NCBI RefSeq assembly: GCF_036924745.1
Contig: NZ_JAZHSD010000001.1
Coordinates: 1,426,001-1,490,000, forward strand
Length of the DNA: 64,000 nucleotides
Direction of reading: 5' to 3'
Source: Bradyrhizobium sp. AZCC 1693
GTDB taxonomy: Bacteria; Pseudomonadota; Alphaproteobacteria; Rhizobiales; Xanthobacteraceae
Shown: positions 8,671 to 16,581 of the stretch, piece by piece
Layout of the letters: the number at the start of each line of letters is the position of its first letter
Position numbering within the stretch: the stretch's first letter is position 1
Program-made: the position numbers and the translations under genes
Notes under the pieces: model-generated
The model's input: the letters and a program-made list of their open reading frames with translations, nothing else
Told to the model about the DNA's origin: nothing
Database searches by the model: none

Positions 8671-8771
8671 TCATTCCGGGATGGTCCGAAGGACCAGACC
8701 TCAGATGTGCAATTGCACATCGGGGAATCTCGAGATTCCGGGTTCGCATCTTCGATGCCCCCCGGAATGAC
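8671..8771. repeat. Mosaic palindromic repeat (family B), copy 1
   Basis: This repeat is built from small palindromic modules: GGTCCGAAGGACC, GATGTGCAATTGCACATC and GGAATCTCGAGATTCC, closed by CATTCCGGG and CCCGGAATG at the ends. A second copy with the first two modules in the other order is at 38158-38252. The copy lies between the SDR and esterase genes and could form several hairpins in the transcript. Confidence 0.8.
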
Positions 8772-8801
8772 ATACCCAGAAACAGAGGTTCATTCCCAGT
8801 C

Positions 8802-9749
8802 ATGCCCGTCACGCTCGATCCCGATGCCGCCGCCGTCTACAAGGCTTTTCAGGAGGCGGGCCGTCCCGCCTATGAGACACTGACCGCACCGGAAGCGCGC
8901 GAGTACTATCTCAACGCCCGATTCGTCAGTAATCCCGAGCCGCCACAACTTGAAGCGATCGACACGCTGTCGATCCCCGCTGCCCACGGCGCGATCCCGG
9001 CCCGCATCTACACGCCGAAGACGCTGCGCGAGACGAATGGTCTCGCGCCATGTCTCGTGTTCTTCCATGGCGGCGGCTGGGTGATCGGCAATCTCGAGTC
9101 CCACGATGTGGTCTGCCAAATGCTCGCCCATGAAGGCGAGTTGATCGTGATCTCGGTCGATTACCGTCTCGCGCCCGAGCACAAATTCCCCGCCGCCGTC
9201 GATGATTCCATCACCGCGACGAAATGGATTGCCGCCAATGCGAAACAGCTCGGCATCGACGCCACGCACCTGCTGGTCGGCGGCGACAGTGCCGGCGGCA
9301 ATCTCGCCGCCGTCGTGGCACTCGCCGCACGCGACGGCGACGGCCCAAAACTCGCCGGCCAGGTATTGGTCTATCCCGCCACCGACTTTGCGATGAGCCA
9401 TCCATCGCACAGCGAACCCGAGACCAGCATTTTGCTGACGCACTCCGTGATCAAATGGTTCTGCAACCATTATCTGAGCGGCGCGGCAGACATCGATCAC
9501 TGGAAGGCCTCGCCCGCGCGCGCGAAAACGCTCGCAGGCTTGCCGCCGGCCTATGTGCTGACGGCGGGCGCCGATCCGCTGCGCGATGAGGGCGCCGAAT
9601 ATGCCGCGCGGCTCAAGGAAGCCGGCGTGCCCATGACCTACCGCCACTTCCCCGGCCAGTTCCACGGCTTCTTCACCATGGGCAAACTGCTGCAGCAGGC
9701 CAATATCGCGGTCAGCGAAATCGCCGGCTGGCTGAAGGCGCTGAAATAA
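8802..9749 (+). CDS. Alpha/beta hydrolase, hormone-sensitive-lipase type esterase
   Basis: A 315-residue protein with the HSL-family oxyanion motif HGGGW (89-93), the nucleophile elbow GDSAG with S163, an acid in GADPLRDEG and a His in FPGQFHGF near the C-terminus. This gives a complete catalytic triad. Family members hydrolyse short-chain esters. I placed the start at ATG 8802. The frame is open further upstream only because of the repeat and the SDR gene in another frame. Its physiological substrate is not indicated. Confidence 0.9.
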   Translation: MPVTLDPDAAAVYKAFQEAGRPAYETLTAPEAREYYLNARFVSNPEPPQLEAIDTLSIPAAHGAIPARIYTPKTLRETNGLAPCLVFFHGGGWVIGNLESHDVVCQMLAHEGELIVISVDYRLAPEHKFPAAVDDSITATKWIAANAKQLGIDATHLLVGGDSAGGNLAAVVALAARDGDGPKLAGQVLVYPATDFAMSHPSHSEPETSILLTHSVIKWFCNHYLSGAADIDHWKASPARAKTLAGLPPAYVLTAGADPLRDEGAEYAARLKEAGVPMTYRHFPGQFHGFFTMGKLLQQANIAVSEIAGWLKALK

Positions 9750-9809
9750 CGCACATTGCAGATTGCGACCTGAACCCGTGAATTTCTCTCGCGCTTATCC
9801 GAGGCCGTT

Positions 9810-11030
9810 GTGATCGAACCCATCCTTGTATTCGGGATACCCGTCGACTTCATCCTGTTTGCGTTGATGCTGCTTGGCGTCGCGCTGTTCCATCACAAGA
9901 CGCTTCAGGTCGCACTTAGCGGCCTTGCCGCGATCATCGTCTACAAATTGGTCTTCACCGGCTTCAAGCACGGTGCGGGCCTGGCCGGCCTCGGCCACCA
10001 CATGGCGCACGAGTGGGTCACGCTGGGCAATCTGTTCCTGCTCCTGATGGGCTTTGCGCTGCTGTCCCGGCATTTCGAGGAGAGCCGGATTCCGGACGAG
10101 ATGCCGGCGCTGTTGCCGGACGACTGGAAGGGCGGCGTTGTCCTGCTCGTCCTGGTGTTCGTGCTGTCGAGCTTCCTCGACAATATCGCCGCCGCCTTGA
10201 TCGGCGGCACCGTTGCGCGGCACGTGTTCCAGGGCAAGGTTCACATCGGCTATCTCGCTGCGATCGTCGCGGCCTCCAACGCCGGCGGATCGGGCAGCGT
10301 CGTCGGCGACACCACGACCACCATGATGTGGATCGCCGGTGTCAGCCCCCTCGCCGTGGTGGAAGCTTATATCGCGGCGGTCGTTGCGATGCTGATCTTT
10401 GCCGTGCCGGCCTCCATTCAGCAACAGCGTTACTCGCCAATCCAGAAGGATCCGTCGAAAGGCCTGAAGATCGACCCGGTGAGGGTCTTCATCGTTGCGG
10501 CCATCCTGATTGCCGCGCTCGCCGCGAACATCATCGCCAACGTCAAGTTCCCGGCCCTGCTCGACGTCCTCCCCGTCCTCGGCATTGCCGTCTGGGCCGC
10601 CATTCTGCTGACGGCGGGATTGCGCGCGCCGGACTGGAAGGTGATGCCGGAAACCTTCAAGGGTACCGTCTTCCTGCTCGCGCTCGTCACCGCGGCCTCG
10701 TTGATGCCGGTGGAGAAGCTGCCGGCCGCTTCATGGCCGACTGCGCTCGGCCTCGGCTTTGTCTCCGCCGTGTTCGACAACATTCCCCTCACCGCGCTGG
10801 CGTTGAAACAAGGCGGCTACGACTGGGGCTATCTGGCCTATGCCGTCGGCTTCGGCGGATCGATGATCTGGTTCGGTTCGTCGGCGGGCGTCGCGCTGTC
10901 GAACATGTATCCGGAAGCCAAATCCGTCGGCCGCTGGATCAGCCAGGGCTGGCCGGTGGCTTTGGCCTATGTCGTCGGATTTTTCGTGATGCTGGCGGTG
11001 CTGGGCTGGCACCCTGACAAGCCGGTTTAG
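9810..11030 (+). CDS. NhaD-like sodium:proton antiporter / IT-superfamily permease
   Basis: A 406-residue integral membrane protein with about eleven hydrophobic segments. Two sequence blocks match the NhaD/ArsB fold: SSFLDNIAAALIGG near residue 116 and SNAGGSGSVVGDTTTTMMW near residue 155. The second resembles the NAGG-GD-TTTMLW signature of NhaD antiporters. A second DN site (SAVFDNIPLTALAL) occurs near residue 320, as expected for an inverted repeat fold. The start is a GTG with GAGG five to six bases upstream. Na+/H+ exchange is the best guess. The family also contains organic-anion carriers. Confidence 0.78.
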   Translation: MIEPILVFGIPVDFILFALMLLGVALFHHKTLQVALSGLAAIIVYKLVFTGFKHGAGLAGLGHHMAHEWVTLGNLFLLLMGFALLSRHFEESRIPDEMPALLPDDWKGGVVLLVLVFVLSSFLDNIAAALIGGTVARHVFQGKVHIGYLAAIVAASNAGGSGSVVGDTTTTMMWIAGVSPLAVVEAYIAAVVAMLIFAVPASIQQQRYSPIQKDPSKGLKIDPVRVFIVAAILIAALAANIIANVKFPALLDVLPVLGIAVWAAILLTAGLRAPDWKVMPETFKGTVFLLALVTAASLMPVEKLPAASWPTALGLGFVSAVFDNIPLTALALKQGGYDWGYLAYAVGFGGSMIWFGSSAGVALSNMYPEAKSVGRWISQGWPVALAYVVGFFVMLAVLGWHPDKPV

Positions 11031-11125
11031 CGCGCCCGCATCCACGCCGCGCAAAATATCCAGAGCGCGCAACTTCCTGAAGAGGCACAACTGAGCGCTG
11101 CCGTCTCAGCCCATGTGCACCGCAG

Positions 11126-11154
11126 GTGATGGCCGGCCCCTCGCCGGCCATCAC
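11126..11154. terminator. Perfect 12-base inverted repeat, probable terminator or palindromic element
   Basis: GTGATGGCCGGC and its exact inverse are separated by five bases, about 95 bases after the antiporter stop codon. There is no T-run, so intrinsic termination is not assured. The rest of the gap between 11031 and 11266 shows nothing else. Confidence 0.5.
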
Positions 11155-11266
11155 CCAGTGACGGCGCTGTACCGACTCAAGCCGCAATGTTATCCAAGTT
11201 TCGTACTAGCTTTCACACACAACGATCGGCCGGATGATTCGGCATACGATCGCAAGGAGAGAGCCC

Positions 11267-12148
11267 ATGGCATTTTTCAAGCGCGAGCTCGGTCCGATCG
11301 AGCGCTTCGAGAATGCGCTGAAGGAAAAGTTGGCAGCGCGGCAGAAGTTGGCCGAGCGATTGGGCGTCGCCGAAGCGGAACTTGCAGAAAAGCGCACCGC
11401 CGCCGAACGGTTGGCGGTAGCCGGTGCCGCCAACGCGCGGCTCGATCGCGCGGAAGCGGCCATGCGCGCCGTCGAGGACCGCACCAAGACAATGCGCGCC
11501 GAACTGCTGGAATTCGACGAGCAGGTCGCTTCAGCCGAACGCGCGCTGGCTGATGCCAAAGCCCAGCGCGACCGCGATGCGATGGCTGACCAGATCGAAG
11601 CGATGGCTGCAGCCATCGAACGGGCGGCGCCGGGATTTGATACCGGCGCCACCGCCTTGGCCGACGCCGTCACCAAGAGTGCGATGTCGATACCGGAAGC
11701 GACCAGGTTTTCGAGCAACGTCGATGCCGTGCGCCGCGAAGTTCTCGCGGCGGCAGACTTGATCTGTTGGGAGCTGCGATCCGCAGCCGTACGCACCCGC
11801 GCGGGCAACGCCAACCTCGCCAGCCTCACGCTATCAGAGTCGGAGCAAACGCCATCGGCGGAGATCGGTCGGCAGTTGATTTACACCCTCCATCCCCTGC
11901 TTTGGCGTGAGGGCGACGAGGTGCGCAGGGTTCCGGCCTTTGCGCTGGTCGGGTTGCCCAAAACGCTGCTGCCGGTCGCGCTGCAGCATCAGCATGTGGA
12001 TCATCTCAACGCCCGCCGCGTGCAGACCCTGATGCATCTTCACGGCAGCGCAGGACTCGGCGAACCCGAGTCTGACGATCCGCAGCTCGTCGATCTCGAT
12101 GCCTTGCTCGCGGAGGAGACGCCGAGCACGCAAGCCGACGTTGCGTGA
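11267..12148 (+). CDS. Hypothetical coiled-coil protein
   Basis: A 293-residue protein starting at ATG 11267, behind a good AAGGAG site. Residues 15-125 are rich in Ala, Glu, Arg and Leu with heptad spacing and should form a long coiled coil. The C-terminal half (about 150-280) looks globular. No signal peptide or membrane segment is seen, so it is probably cytoplasmic. I do not recognise a characterised family. The upstream ATG at 11234 is in frame but lacks a ribosome site. Confidence 0.65.
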   Translation: MAFFKRELGPIERFENALKEKLAARQKLAERLGVAEAELAEKRTAAERLAVAGAANARLDRAEAAMRAVEDRTKTMRAELLEFDEQVASAERALADAKAQRDRDAMADQIEAMAAAIERAAPGFDTGATALADAVTKSAMSIPEATRFSSNVDAVRREVLAAADLICWELRSAAVRTRAGNANLASLTLSESEQTPSAEIGRQLIYTLHPLLWREGDEVRRVPAFALVGLPKTLLPVALQHQHVDHLNARRVQTLMHLHGSAGLGEPESDDPQLVDLDALLAEETPSTQADVA

Positions 12149-12521
12149 ATTCAATCAACGGCGCTCGGTCGTTGAGCGGCGGACGTCCACCAAGCGCTGA
12201 ACCAACGCTCCTGGCGAGCATTATCCGGGTTCATGACCCCGGGTTTCGGCGATGTGGCTGCCGGGCGAAGGCGACCTTCTGTTTATCGCGGCCACGACGT
12301 CGCGGCGGCTCGCCGCGGAATCGGCCCGCGATCGCCAGGCTGTCGCGCTGACGGATCTCGATGCGCGTCACCGGCAAGCAGCGGCGCTCCCTCCGCGTGA
12401 GGAGCTACCCTGCCCGTGCCACGCATACCGGAAAAGTTCTTTCGGAAATCGGGTGGCCGCCACGCCTCTTTCCTGCGACCCCAAGCATCGCGAAGCAAGG
12501 CCATTCCTGCTGGAGAGACCA
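12149..12521. other. Intergenic stretch without a recognised gene
   Basis: An open frame runs from 12252 into the next gene. It shows no family features and has no clear ribosome site, so it is treated as non-coding. No strong hairpin or repeat was seen. Confidence 0.5.
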
Positions 12522-13034
12522 ATGAAATCCGAAAGCGCACAGCGCAACGCTGCGACCGACAAGGACTCGGCAACTCGAAATCCATTCGGCGTCATGGACG
12601 TGCCGCATCCCAACGACGATGACGTGACGCAGTTCGCCCGCAACACAGCGCCGGAGGAATCTGCCACCGACGAGAATGCAAAGCCGTGGAGCGCTCACGA
12701 TACCGGTCACCCGCACGGCACCATCGAAGGTCAGTGGTCGAGCCGCTGGAAAGGCGCTGCTGATCCCACCATACCGGGCGATACCCCGGATAAATGGAAA
12801 CAGGGCCAGGGCGAGGCGAGAATCGTCGGAGACCGCGTGTACCTGCTATTCGATTGGGATTCCGGCGCGCGCAGGGGACTCATCGACGCACGGCGCGAGG
12901 GTCCGCGCCGCCTGGTCGGCAAATATATCAACCTGAACAACCCGGAGATCACCGTCCCCTGGGTCGGCCTGGTGATGAGCGACCAGCGAATAGACGGTTA
13001 CTTCGCGCAAGGCCGGGTGGATTTTCGGAGATAA
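12522..13034 (+). CDS. Hypothetical soluble protein
   Basis: A 170-residue protein starting at ATG 12522, preceded by TGGAGAGACC. The N-terminal 60 residues are polar and probably disordered. The rest alternates short strands (IVGDRVYLLFDWDSG, LVGKYINLNNPEITVPWVG, RIDGYFAQGRVDFRR), suggesting a compact beta-rich domain. No membrane segment or signal peptide is present. I do not know the family. It lies head to tail behind the coiled-coil protein, and a link between them is only positional. Confidence 0.6.
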   Translation: MKSESAQRNAATDKDSATRNPFGVMDVPHPNDDDVTQFARNTAPEESATDENAKPWSAHDTGHPHGTIEGQWSSRWKGAADPTIPGDTPDKWKQGQGEARIVGDRVYLLFDWDSGARRGLIDARREGPRRLVGKYINLNNPEITVPWVGLVMSDQRIDGYFAQGRVDFRR

Positions 13035-13050
13035 TTTTTTCCCGAAACAT

Positions 13051-13989
13051 CTACCCTGCCCTAGCCGCGCGGCGCAGCGATTGCGGGGGCTGGCCGAAGG
13101 CGCGGATGAAGGCGCGGCGCATCCGCTCCGGATCGCGGAAGCCGGTGGTTTGCGCGACACGCTCGATCGCCTCGCTGGAGGACTGCACACGCTGCCGCGC
13201 CACCTCGATGCGCAACCGCTCCACCGCTTTTGATGGTGTAGTGCCGGTCTCCGCCATGAAGGCGCGGGTGAAATGCCGCGAGCTCATGCCGGCCTGCTCG
13301 GCAAGGTCCTCGACGGTGAGCGGCGCATCGAGATGCTCGCGCGCCCAGGCCAATAGCGGCCCGAAGCGGCCGTTCGGCGCTTTCAATTCCAGCAGCGAAG
13401 AGAACTGCGACTGGCCGCCGCTGCGGCGGTGATAGAGCACCAGTTGCTTGGCGGATTTCTGCGCGATCTCGTCGCCATAGTCTTCGGCGATCATCGCCAG
13501 CGACAGATCGATGCCGGCCGAGATCCCGGCCGAGGTCCAGATGTCGCCGTCGCGCACGAAGATGCGGTCGGGCTCCAGCTTCACCTGCGGATAGGCTTTG
13601 AGAAAATGCCGCGTGCGCTGCCAATGCGTGGTGGCGCGGCGGCCGTCGAGCAGGCCGGCCTCGGCGAGGATGTAGGCGCCGGAGCAGACGCTGGCGATGC
13701 GGACGCCACGCTTGGCAATAGCGCGCACGAAGCCGAGCGTCTTCTCGCAGGTCGCCGCCTGCCGCACGCCCTCACCGCCCGCGACGATCAGCGTAGTGAT
13801 CCCGCCCGACGGCTTTAATCCGCGCGCCACTATCTCGACGCCCGACGACGAGCGCACCGGCCCTGGCGTCACCGCCAGAACCCGGATCGCCGGCGCGCCC
13901 TCGGCAAAGCGCGCCGCGATCTCGAACACCGAAATCGGACCGGCGGCGTCGAGCAACTGGAAATCCGGAAACACGAGAACGCCGATCAT
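13051..13989 (-). CDS. GlxA-type transcriptional regulator: DJ-1/PfpI domain plus AraC DNA-binding domain
   Basis: A 312-residue regulator. Residues 1-175 form a DJ-1/PfpI-like sensor (MIGVLVFPDFQLLDAAGP, IVAGGEGVR, SVCSGAYILAEAGLL). Residues 205-305 form the two-helix-turn-helix AraC domain (LTVEDLAEQAGMSSRHFTRAF, TTGFRDPERMRRAF). Relatives regulate metabolism of quaternary amines and similar compounds. The gene diverges from the DJ-1/PfpI enzyme gene at 14102 with a 112-base gap, so control of that gene is a natural hypothesis. It retains a Cys in SVCSG, as in the enzymes. Confidence 0.9.
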   Translation of the reverse strand: MIGVLVFPDFQLLDAAGPISVFEIAARFAEGAPAIRVLAVTPGPVRSSSGVEIVARGLKPSGGITTLIVAGGEGVRQAATCEKTLGFVRAIAKRGVRIASVCSGAYILAEAGLLDGRRATTHWQRTRHFLKAYPQVKLEPDRIFVRDGDIWTSAGISAGIDLSLAMIAEDYGDEIAQKSAKQLVLYHRRSGGQSQFSSLLELKAPNGRFGPLLAWAREHLDAPLTVEDLAEQAGMSSRHFTRAFMAETGTTPSKAVERLRIEVARQRVQSSSEAIERVAQTTGFRDPERMRRAFIRAFGQPPQSLRRAARAG

Positions 13990-14101
13990 GCTGCTGGCCC
14001 GTTTTCGGTTGATGTCCTAAAATGAGGGAAAAATGCCATTTCGGACACGAAGCGACCATGTCAGGATACCTCCCGTCAAGCCAAATTTTCCGGAGGTCAC
14101 G

Positions 14102-14806
14102 ATGTCCGCGCCGTCTCCAACGCCCACGCTGCTTCAGATCGGTCTCGTACTGTTCCCAAAGGTCACCCAGCTCGACTTCACCGGTCCATTGCAGGTGTTC
14201 TCCAGCCTGCCCGGCGCCAAGGTGCATTTGGTATGGAAACGGATCGAACCGGTCACGAGCGATTCCGTGCTGATGCTGACGCCGACCACGACCTTTGCCG
14301 ACTGCCCGCAACTCGACGTCATTTGCGTGCCCGGTGGCTTCGGCACCGACGACATGATCAACGACGAGGAAATGCTGGCCTTCCTGCGCCAGCAAGCGCC
14401 CGGCGCGAAATACATCACCTCGGTCTGCACGGGATCGCTGGTGCTGGGCGCGGCCGGACTGCTGAAAGGCTACCGCGCGGCGACGCACTGGACGGCGATG
14501 GATTTTCTTTCGGCCTTCGGCGCAATCCCGACCAAGACGCGCGTCTGCGTCGACCGAAACCGCGTTACCGGCGGCGGCGTCACTGCAGGGATTGATTTTG
14601 CCCTGACGCTGGTCTCGCTGCTGCACGACAGGCGGACTGCGGAAGCGATCCAGCTCCGGCTCGAATACAACCCGGCGCCCCCGTTCAATTCCGGCTCACC
14701 CGACACCGCGCCGCCGGAAGTCTTAGCCTTCATGAAAGACAGGATTGCGCCGGCGCAAATCCGCCGCGGCGAAATGATCGATCGAGCCGCCGCGCGGATG
14801 GGGTGA
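14102..14806 (+). CDS. DJ-1/PfpI family protein, isonitrile hydratase-like
   Basis: A 234-residue protein of the DJ-1/PfpI fold with the nucleophile C109 in SVCTGSLVLGAAGLL and an acid (D25) in VTQLDFTGP. This pair resembles the Asp/Cys pair used by isonitrile hydratase InhA, which converts isonitriles to N-formamides. ATG 14102 has GGAGGT six bases upstream; the in-frame ATG at 14033 lacks one. It diverges from a GlxA-type regulator that contains a related domain. The activity is an inference from family similarity. Confidence 0.82.
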   Translation: MSAPSPTPTLLQIGLVLFPKVTQLDFTGPLQVFSSLPGAKVHLVWKRIEPVTSDSVLMLTPTTTFADCPQLDVICVPGGFGTDDMINDEEMLAFLRQQAPGAKYITSVCTGSLVLGAAGLLKGYRAATHWTAMDFLSAFGAIPTKTRVCVDRNRVTGGGVTAGIDFALTLVSLLHDRRTAEAIQLRLEYNPAPPFNSGSPDTAPPEVLAFMKDRIAPAQIRRGEMIDRAAARMG

Positions 14807-14849
14807 TGCTGTCGCATCTGTGAGTCAGCGAGATCGCGATATCCCAGTC

Positions 14850-14964
14850 GTGTCCCGGACGCGGCGCGGCACGAAGTGACGCGACGCAGAGCCGGGACCC
14901 ATCTGCGTGTAGGTCCCGGCTCTGCGGTGCACCGCTGAAGGGCGCTGCACCGCGTCCGGGACAC
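14850..14964. repeat. Nested double palindrome repeat (family C)
   Basis: Two perfect 15-base inverted repeats are nested. The outer arms are at 14850-14864 and 14950-14964 (GTGTCCCGGACGCGG and its inverse). The inner arms are at 14885-14899 and 14912-14926 (CGCAGAGCCGGGACC and its inverse). The element is non-coding and follows the DJ-1 gene. Confidence 0.8.
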
Positions 14965-14977
14965 GCGACTGTCGCCA

Positions 14978-15015
14978 CAAAAGAAAAAGGCCGCCTGGTT
15001 TCCCAGACGACCTTT
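14978..15015 (-). terminator. Intrinsic terminator for minus-strand transcription
   Basis: The minus strand forms a 10-base stem GGTCGTCTGG/CCAGGCGGCC (two G-U pairs) with a GAAA loop, followed directly by TTTTTCTTTT. It is the strongest intrinsic terminator in this part of the window. It lies 290 bases after the stop codon of the gene at 15304. Confidence 0.8.
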
Positions 15016-15175
15016 CCTGTCTCACGACAGCACCACATTGACGGGCGATTTCAGAACCTCTGCACCGGGGGCCTATCTCCCAGCCGTATTCTGATCGGGT
15101 GCCGCTGCTCGTCGGGGCAGTCGCGAACTGGAGCCCGACACCGACGCGATGGTTTCCCATCTCCGTAAGATGTCC
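14978..15175 (-). ncRNA. Possible structured small RNA or long 3' untranslated region ending at a strong terminator
   Basis: Read on the minus strand, this 200-base gap holds several hairpins. The first has stem GATGG/CCATC closed by a GAAA loop. The second, at 15017-15030, has stem CTGTC/GACAG closed by GTGA. A GC-rich stem lies between them, and the terminator hairpin follows immediately at the end. Two GNRA-type loops and a strong terminator suggest a stable RNA. The 5' end is not known; TTGCGC and TCAATA at 15206-15177 are a weak promoter match. It could instead be the 3' tail of the membrane-protein transcript that stops at 15304. I cannot assign it to a known RNA family. Confidence 0.4.
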
Positions 15176-15303
15176 CTATTGAGCCGCGATAACGCGATCA
15201 GCGCAAGACGGCCGTGATAGATGTCCCCGCTGTTACCGTTGTCCACAGGTCTGGAGTAAGATCAAATCAGCCTCTTGGCGCATACAGACGGCCGACTTTC
15301 TGG

Positions 15304-15996
15304 TCATGGTTGCGACGCCTCCTTGCGGGCAAGCTGCGCGAAAACGACAGCGTGCACGATCAGGAACATCGGCACCAGGACCGTCGGAATCAGCGACCAC
15401 GGCAGCCCCTGCACGCCCGCCGAGCCAACGCCAGCGTGGATGATCTGCAGCGGCGAGCCATTCGCCGAGGTGATTCCGAGTGCAAGCGCGACCACGAGAT
15501 CGAGCATCCCGAACGCATTCCAGCCCCAGACCAGCGCTTTGCCTTGCCCGCGTAGTGCGAGCCATGCCACCGGCAACGCGAGCGCGCCGGTGATGATGTC
15601 GCCCCACCCCGCTGAGTATGGAAATGGCCCGGCAAGCCGGCCTTCGGCCGCGAGGAGCAGGAAGAACCCTCCGCCCAGGCGCCAGACGTTGAGACCGATC
15701 AGGAAGGACATTGGCATCCCGAGCAGCGCGGCGCGCACCGATGGAGAGATCGAAGCCGCAACGGCAGCCGCGACCAGTGGAGACGCGATGACCGTACCGA
15801 TCATCACCGGTCCCACCGTCTTTGAGCCAAGGAACAGGTTCGCGGCTGCGAGCGCGGCGGCCAGGCCCGTCCAAAGACCGGCACCGACCGAAAGGGCAAG
15901 ACGTTGTGATGTGCTGATCGGCATCGCGCCGGTGAGCGCATTGATGCTGACGATGATCGCGGCAACGAGAACGATGATTCCGATGAAGTCGAGCAT
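15304..15996 (-). CDS. Hypothetical multi-pass membrane protein under MarR-type control
   Basis: A 230-residue protein with about seven hydrophobic segments (for example LDFIGIIVLVAAIIVSINAL, ALSVGAGLWTGLAAALAAAN and LIPTVLVPMFLIVHAVVFAQ). The family is unknown to me. The start at 15996 has AGGAGAG eight bases upstream. A near-palindrome GTGTAGTTACAC lies 17 bases before the start and matches the site in front of the MarR gene upstream. Control by that regulator is therefore likely, and a role in efflux or envelope response is possible but not shown. Confidence 0.7.
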   Translation of the reverse strand: MLDFIGIIVLVAAIIVSINALTGAMPISTSQRLALSVGAGLWTGLAAALAAANLFLGSKTVGPVMIGTVIASPLVAAAVAASISPSVRAALLGMPMSFLIGLNVWRLGGGFFLLLAAEGRLAGPFPYSAGWGDIITGALALPVAWLALRGQGKALVWGWNAFGMLDLVVALALGITSANGSPLQIIHAGVGSAGVQGLPWSLIPTVLVPMFLIVHAVVFAQLARKEASQP

Positions 15997-16011
15997 GACG
16001 TCTCTCCTTTA

Positions 16012-16026
16012 TGTGTAGTTACACCT
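16012..16026. promoter_or_regulatory. Probable MarR operator, copy 2
   Basis: The minus-strand sequence AGGTGTAACTACACA shares AGGTGTA-N2-TACAC with the site at 16515-16529. It lies between the MarR gene and the membrane-protein gene, directly before the ribosome site of the latter. Confidence 0.6.
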
Positions 16027-16066
16027 GTTGGAGCGAACGAAGTGCCGGACGTAAGCCCGGTTCGTC

Positions 16067-16513
16067 TCACTCCAAATTCCGGGAACCCAAAAGCTTCAAC
16101 GCGGCCTGGCCGTCGGCGCCGAGCAGCTTGCCGACATGCGCCTGCGCCTTCGACCAATAGGGAAATCCGCGGCGAACGAGACCGCGTCCCTGTGTGGTGA
16201 TCTCGATCATGCGTGCGCGCGGATCCTGGCCGGCGCTGATCGAAATCCAGCCCTTGCCTTCCAAGAGCGTCAGGTTGCGGCTCAATGTGGTGCGCTCCAT
16301 CCCGAGCAGACCCGCCAGCTTGCCGATCGGCATTTCACCGCGGAGCATCAACTGCGACAGGATGGTGAACTGCGTGACGCGAACGCCTGACCCCTGCATA
16401 TGGGAATCGTAGAGCCGGGTGATCTTCCGCGCGGCCTGCCGCGACGCGAGGCAGAAGCAGCCGCCTGCGGCCATGTAGTCGGAATCGTGATCGGACGATT
16501 GTTTCATTGTCAT
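16067..16513 (-). CDS. MarR family transcriptional regulator
   Basis: A 148-residue winged-helix regulator with the MarR core (FTILSQLMLRGEMPIGKLAG, MERTTLSRNLTLLEGKGWI) and the wing QDPRARMIEITTQGR. I placed the start at ATG 16513, because the longer TTG start at 16543 would put the operator palindrome inside the gene. The ATG follows the operator by one or two bases, so the message may be leaderless or the true start may be further in (ATG 16474). CxC-type cysteines near the N-terminus (GGCFCLASR) might sense oxidants. It is upstream of, and on the same strand as, the membrane-protein gene. Confidence 0.85.
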   Translation of the reverse strand: MTMKQSSDHDSDYMAAGGCFCLASRQAARKITRLYDSHMQGSGVRVTQFTILSQLMLRGEMPIGKLAGLLGMERTTLSRNLTLLEGKGWISISAGQDPRARMIEITTQGRGLVRRGFPYWSKAQAHVGKLLGADGQAALKLLGSRNLE

Positions 16514-16514
16514 G

Positions 16515-16529
16515 AGTGTATATACACCT
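16515..16529. promoter_or_regulatory. Probable MarR operator, copy 1 (autoregulatory)
   Basis: GTGTATATACAC at 16516-16527 is a perfect 12-base palindrome, extended to AGGTGTATATACACT on the minus strand. It overlaps the likely promoter and translation start of the MarR gene. The same half-sites recur at 16012-16026. Confidence 0.65.
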
Positions 16530-16581
16530 ATAATGCCCGACAAGATGGCGGCAGCAAAAGCGGAGTAAACTTATCGAGAGT

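Noticed and set aside
12252..12521. A 90-codon upstream extension of the protein at 12522
   Set aside because: It lacks a ribosome site and family features, while ATG 12522 has a good site.
14978..15175. Cobalamin riboswitch, suggested by AATAGGGA and a CGGTG element on the minus strand
   Set aside because: The B12-box order and spacing do not fit and no cobalamin gene is downstream.
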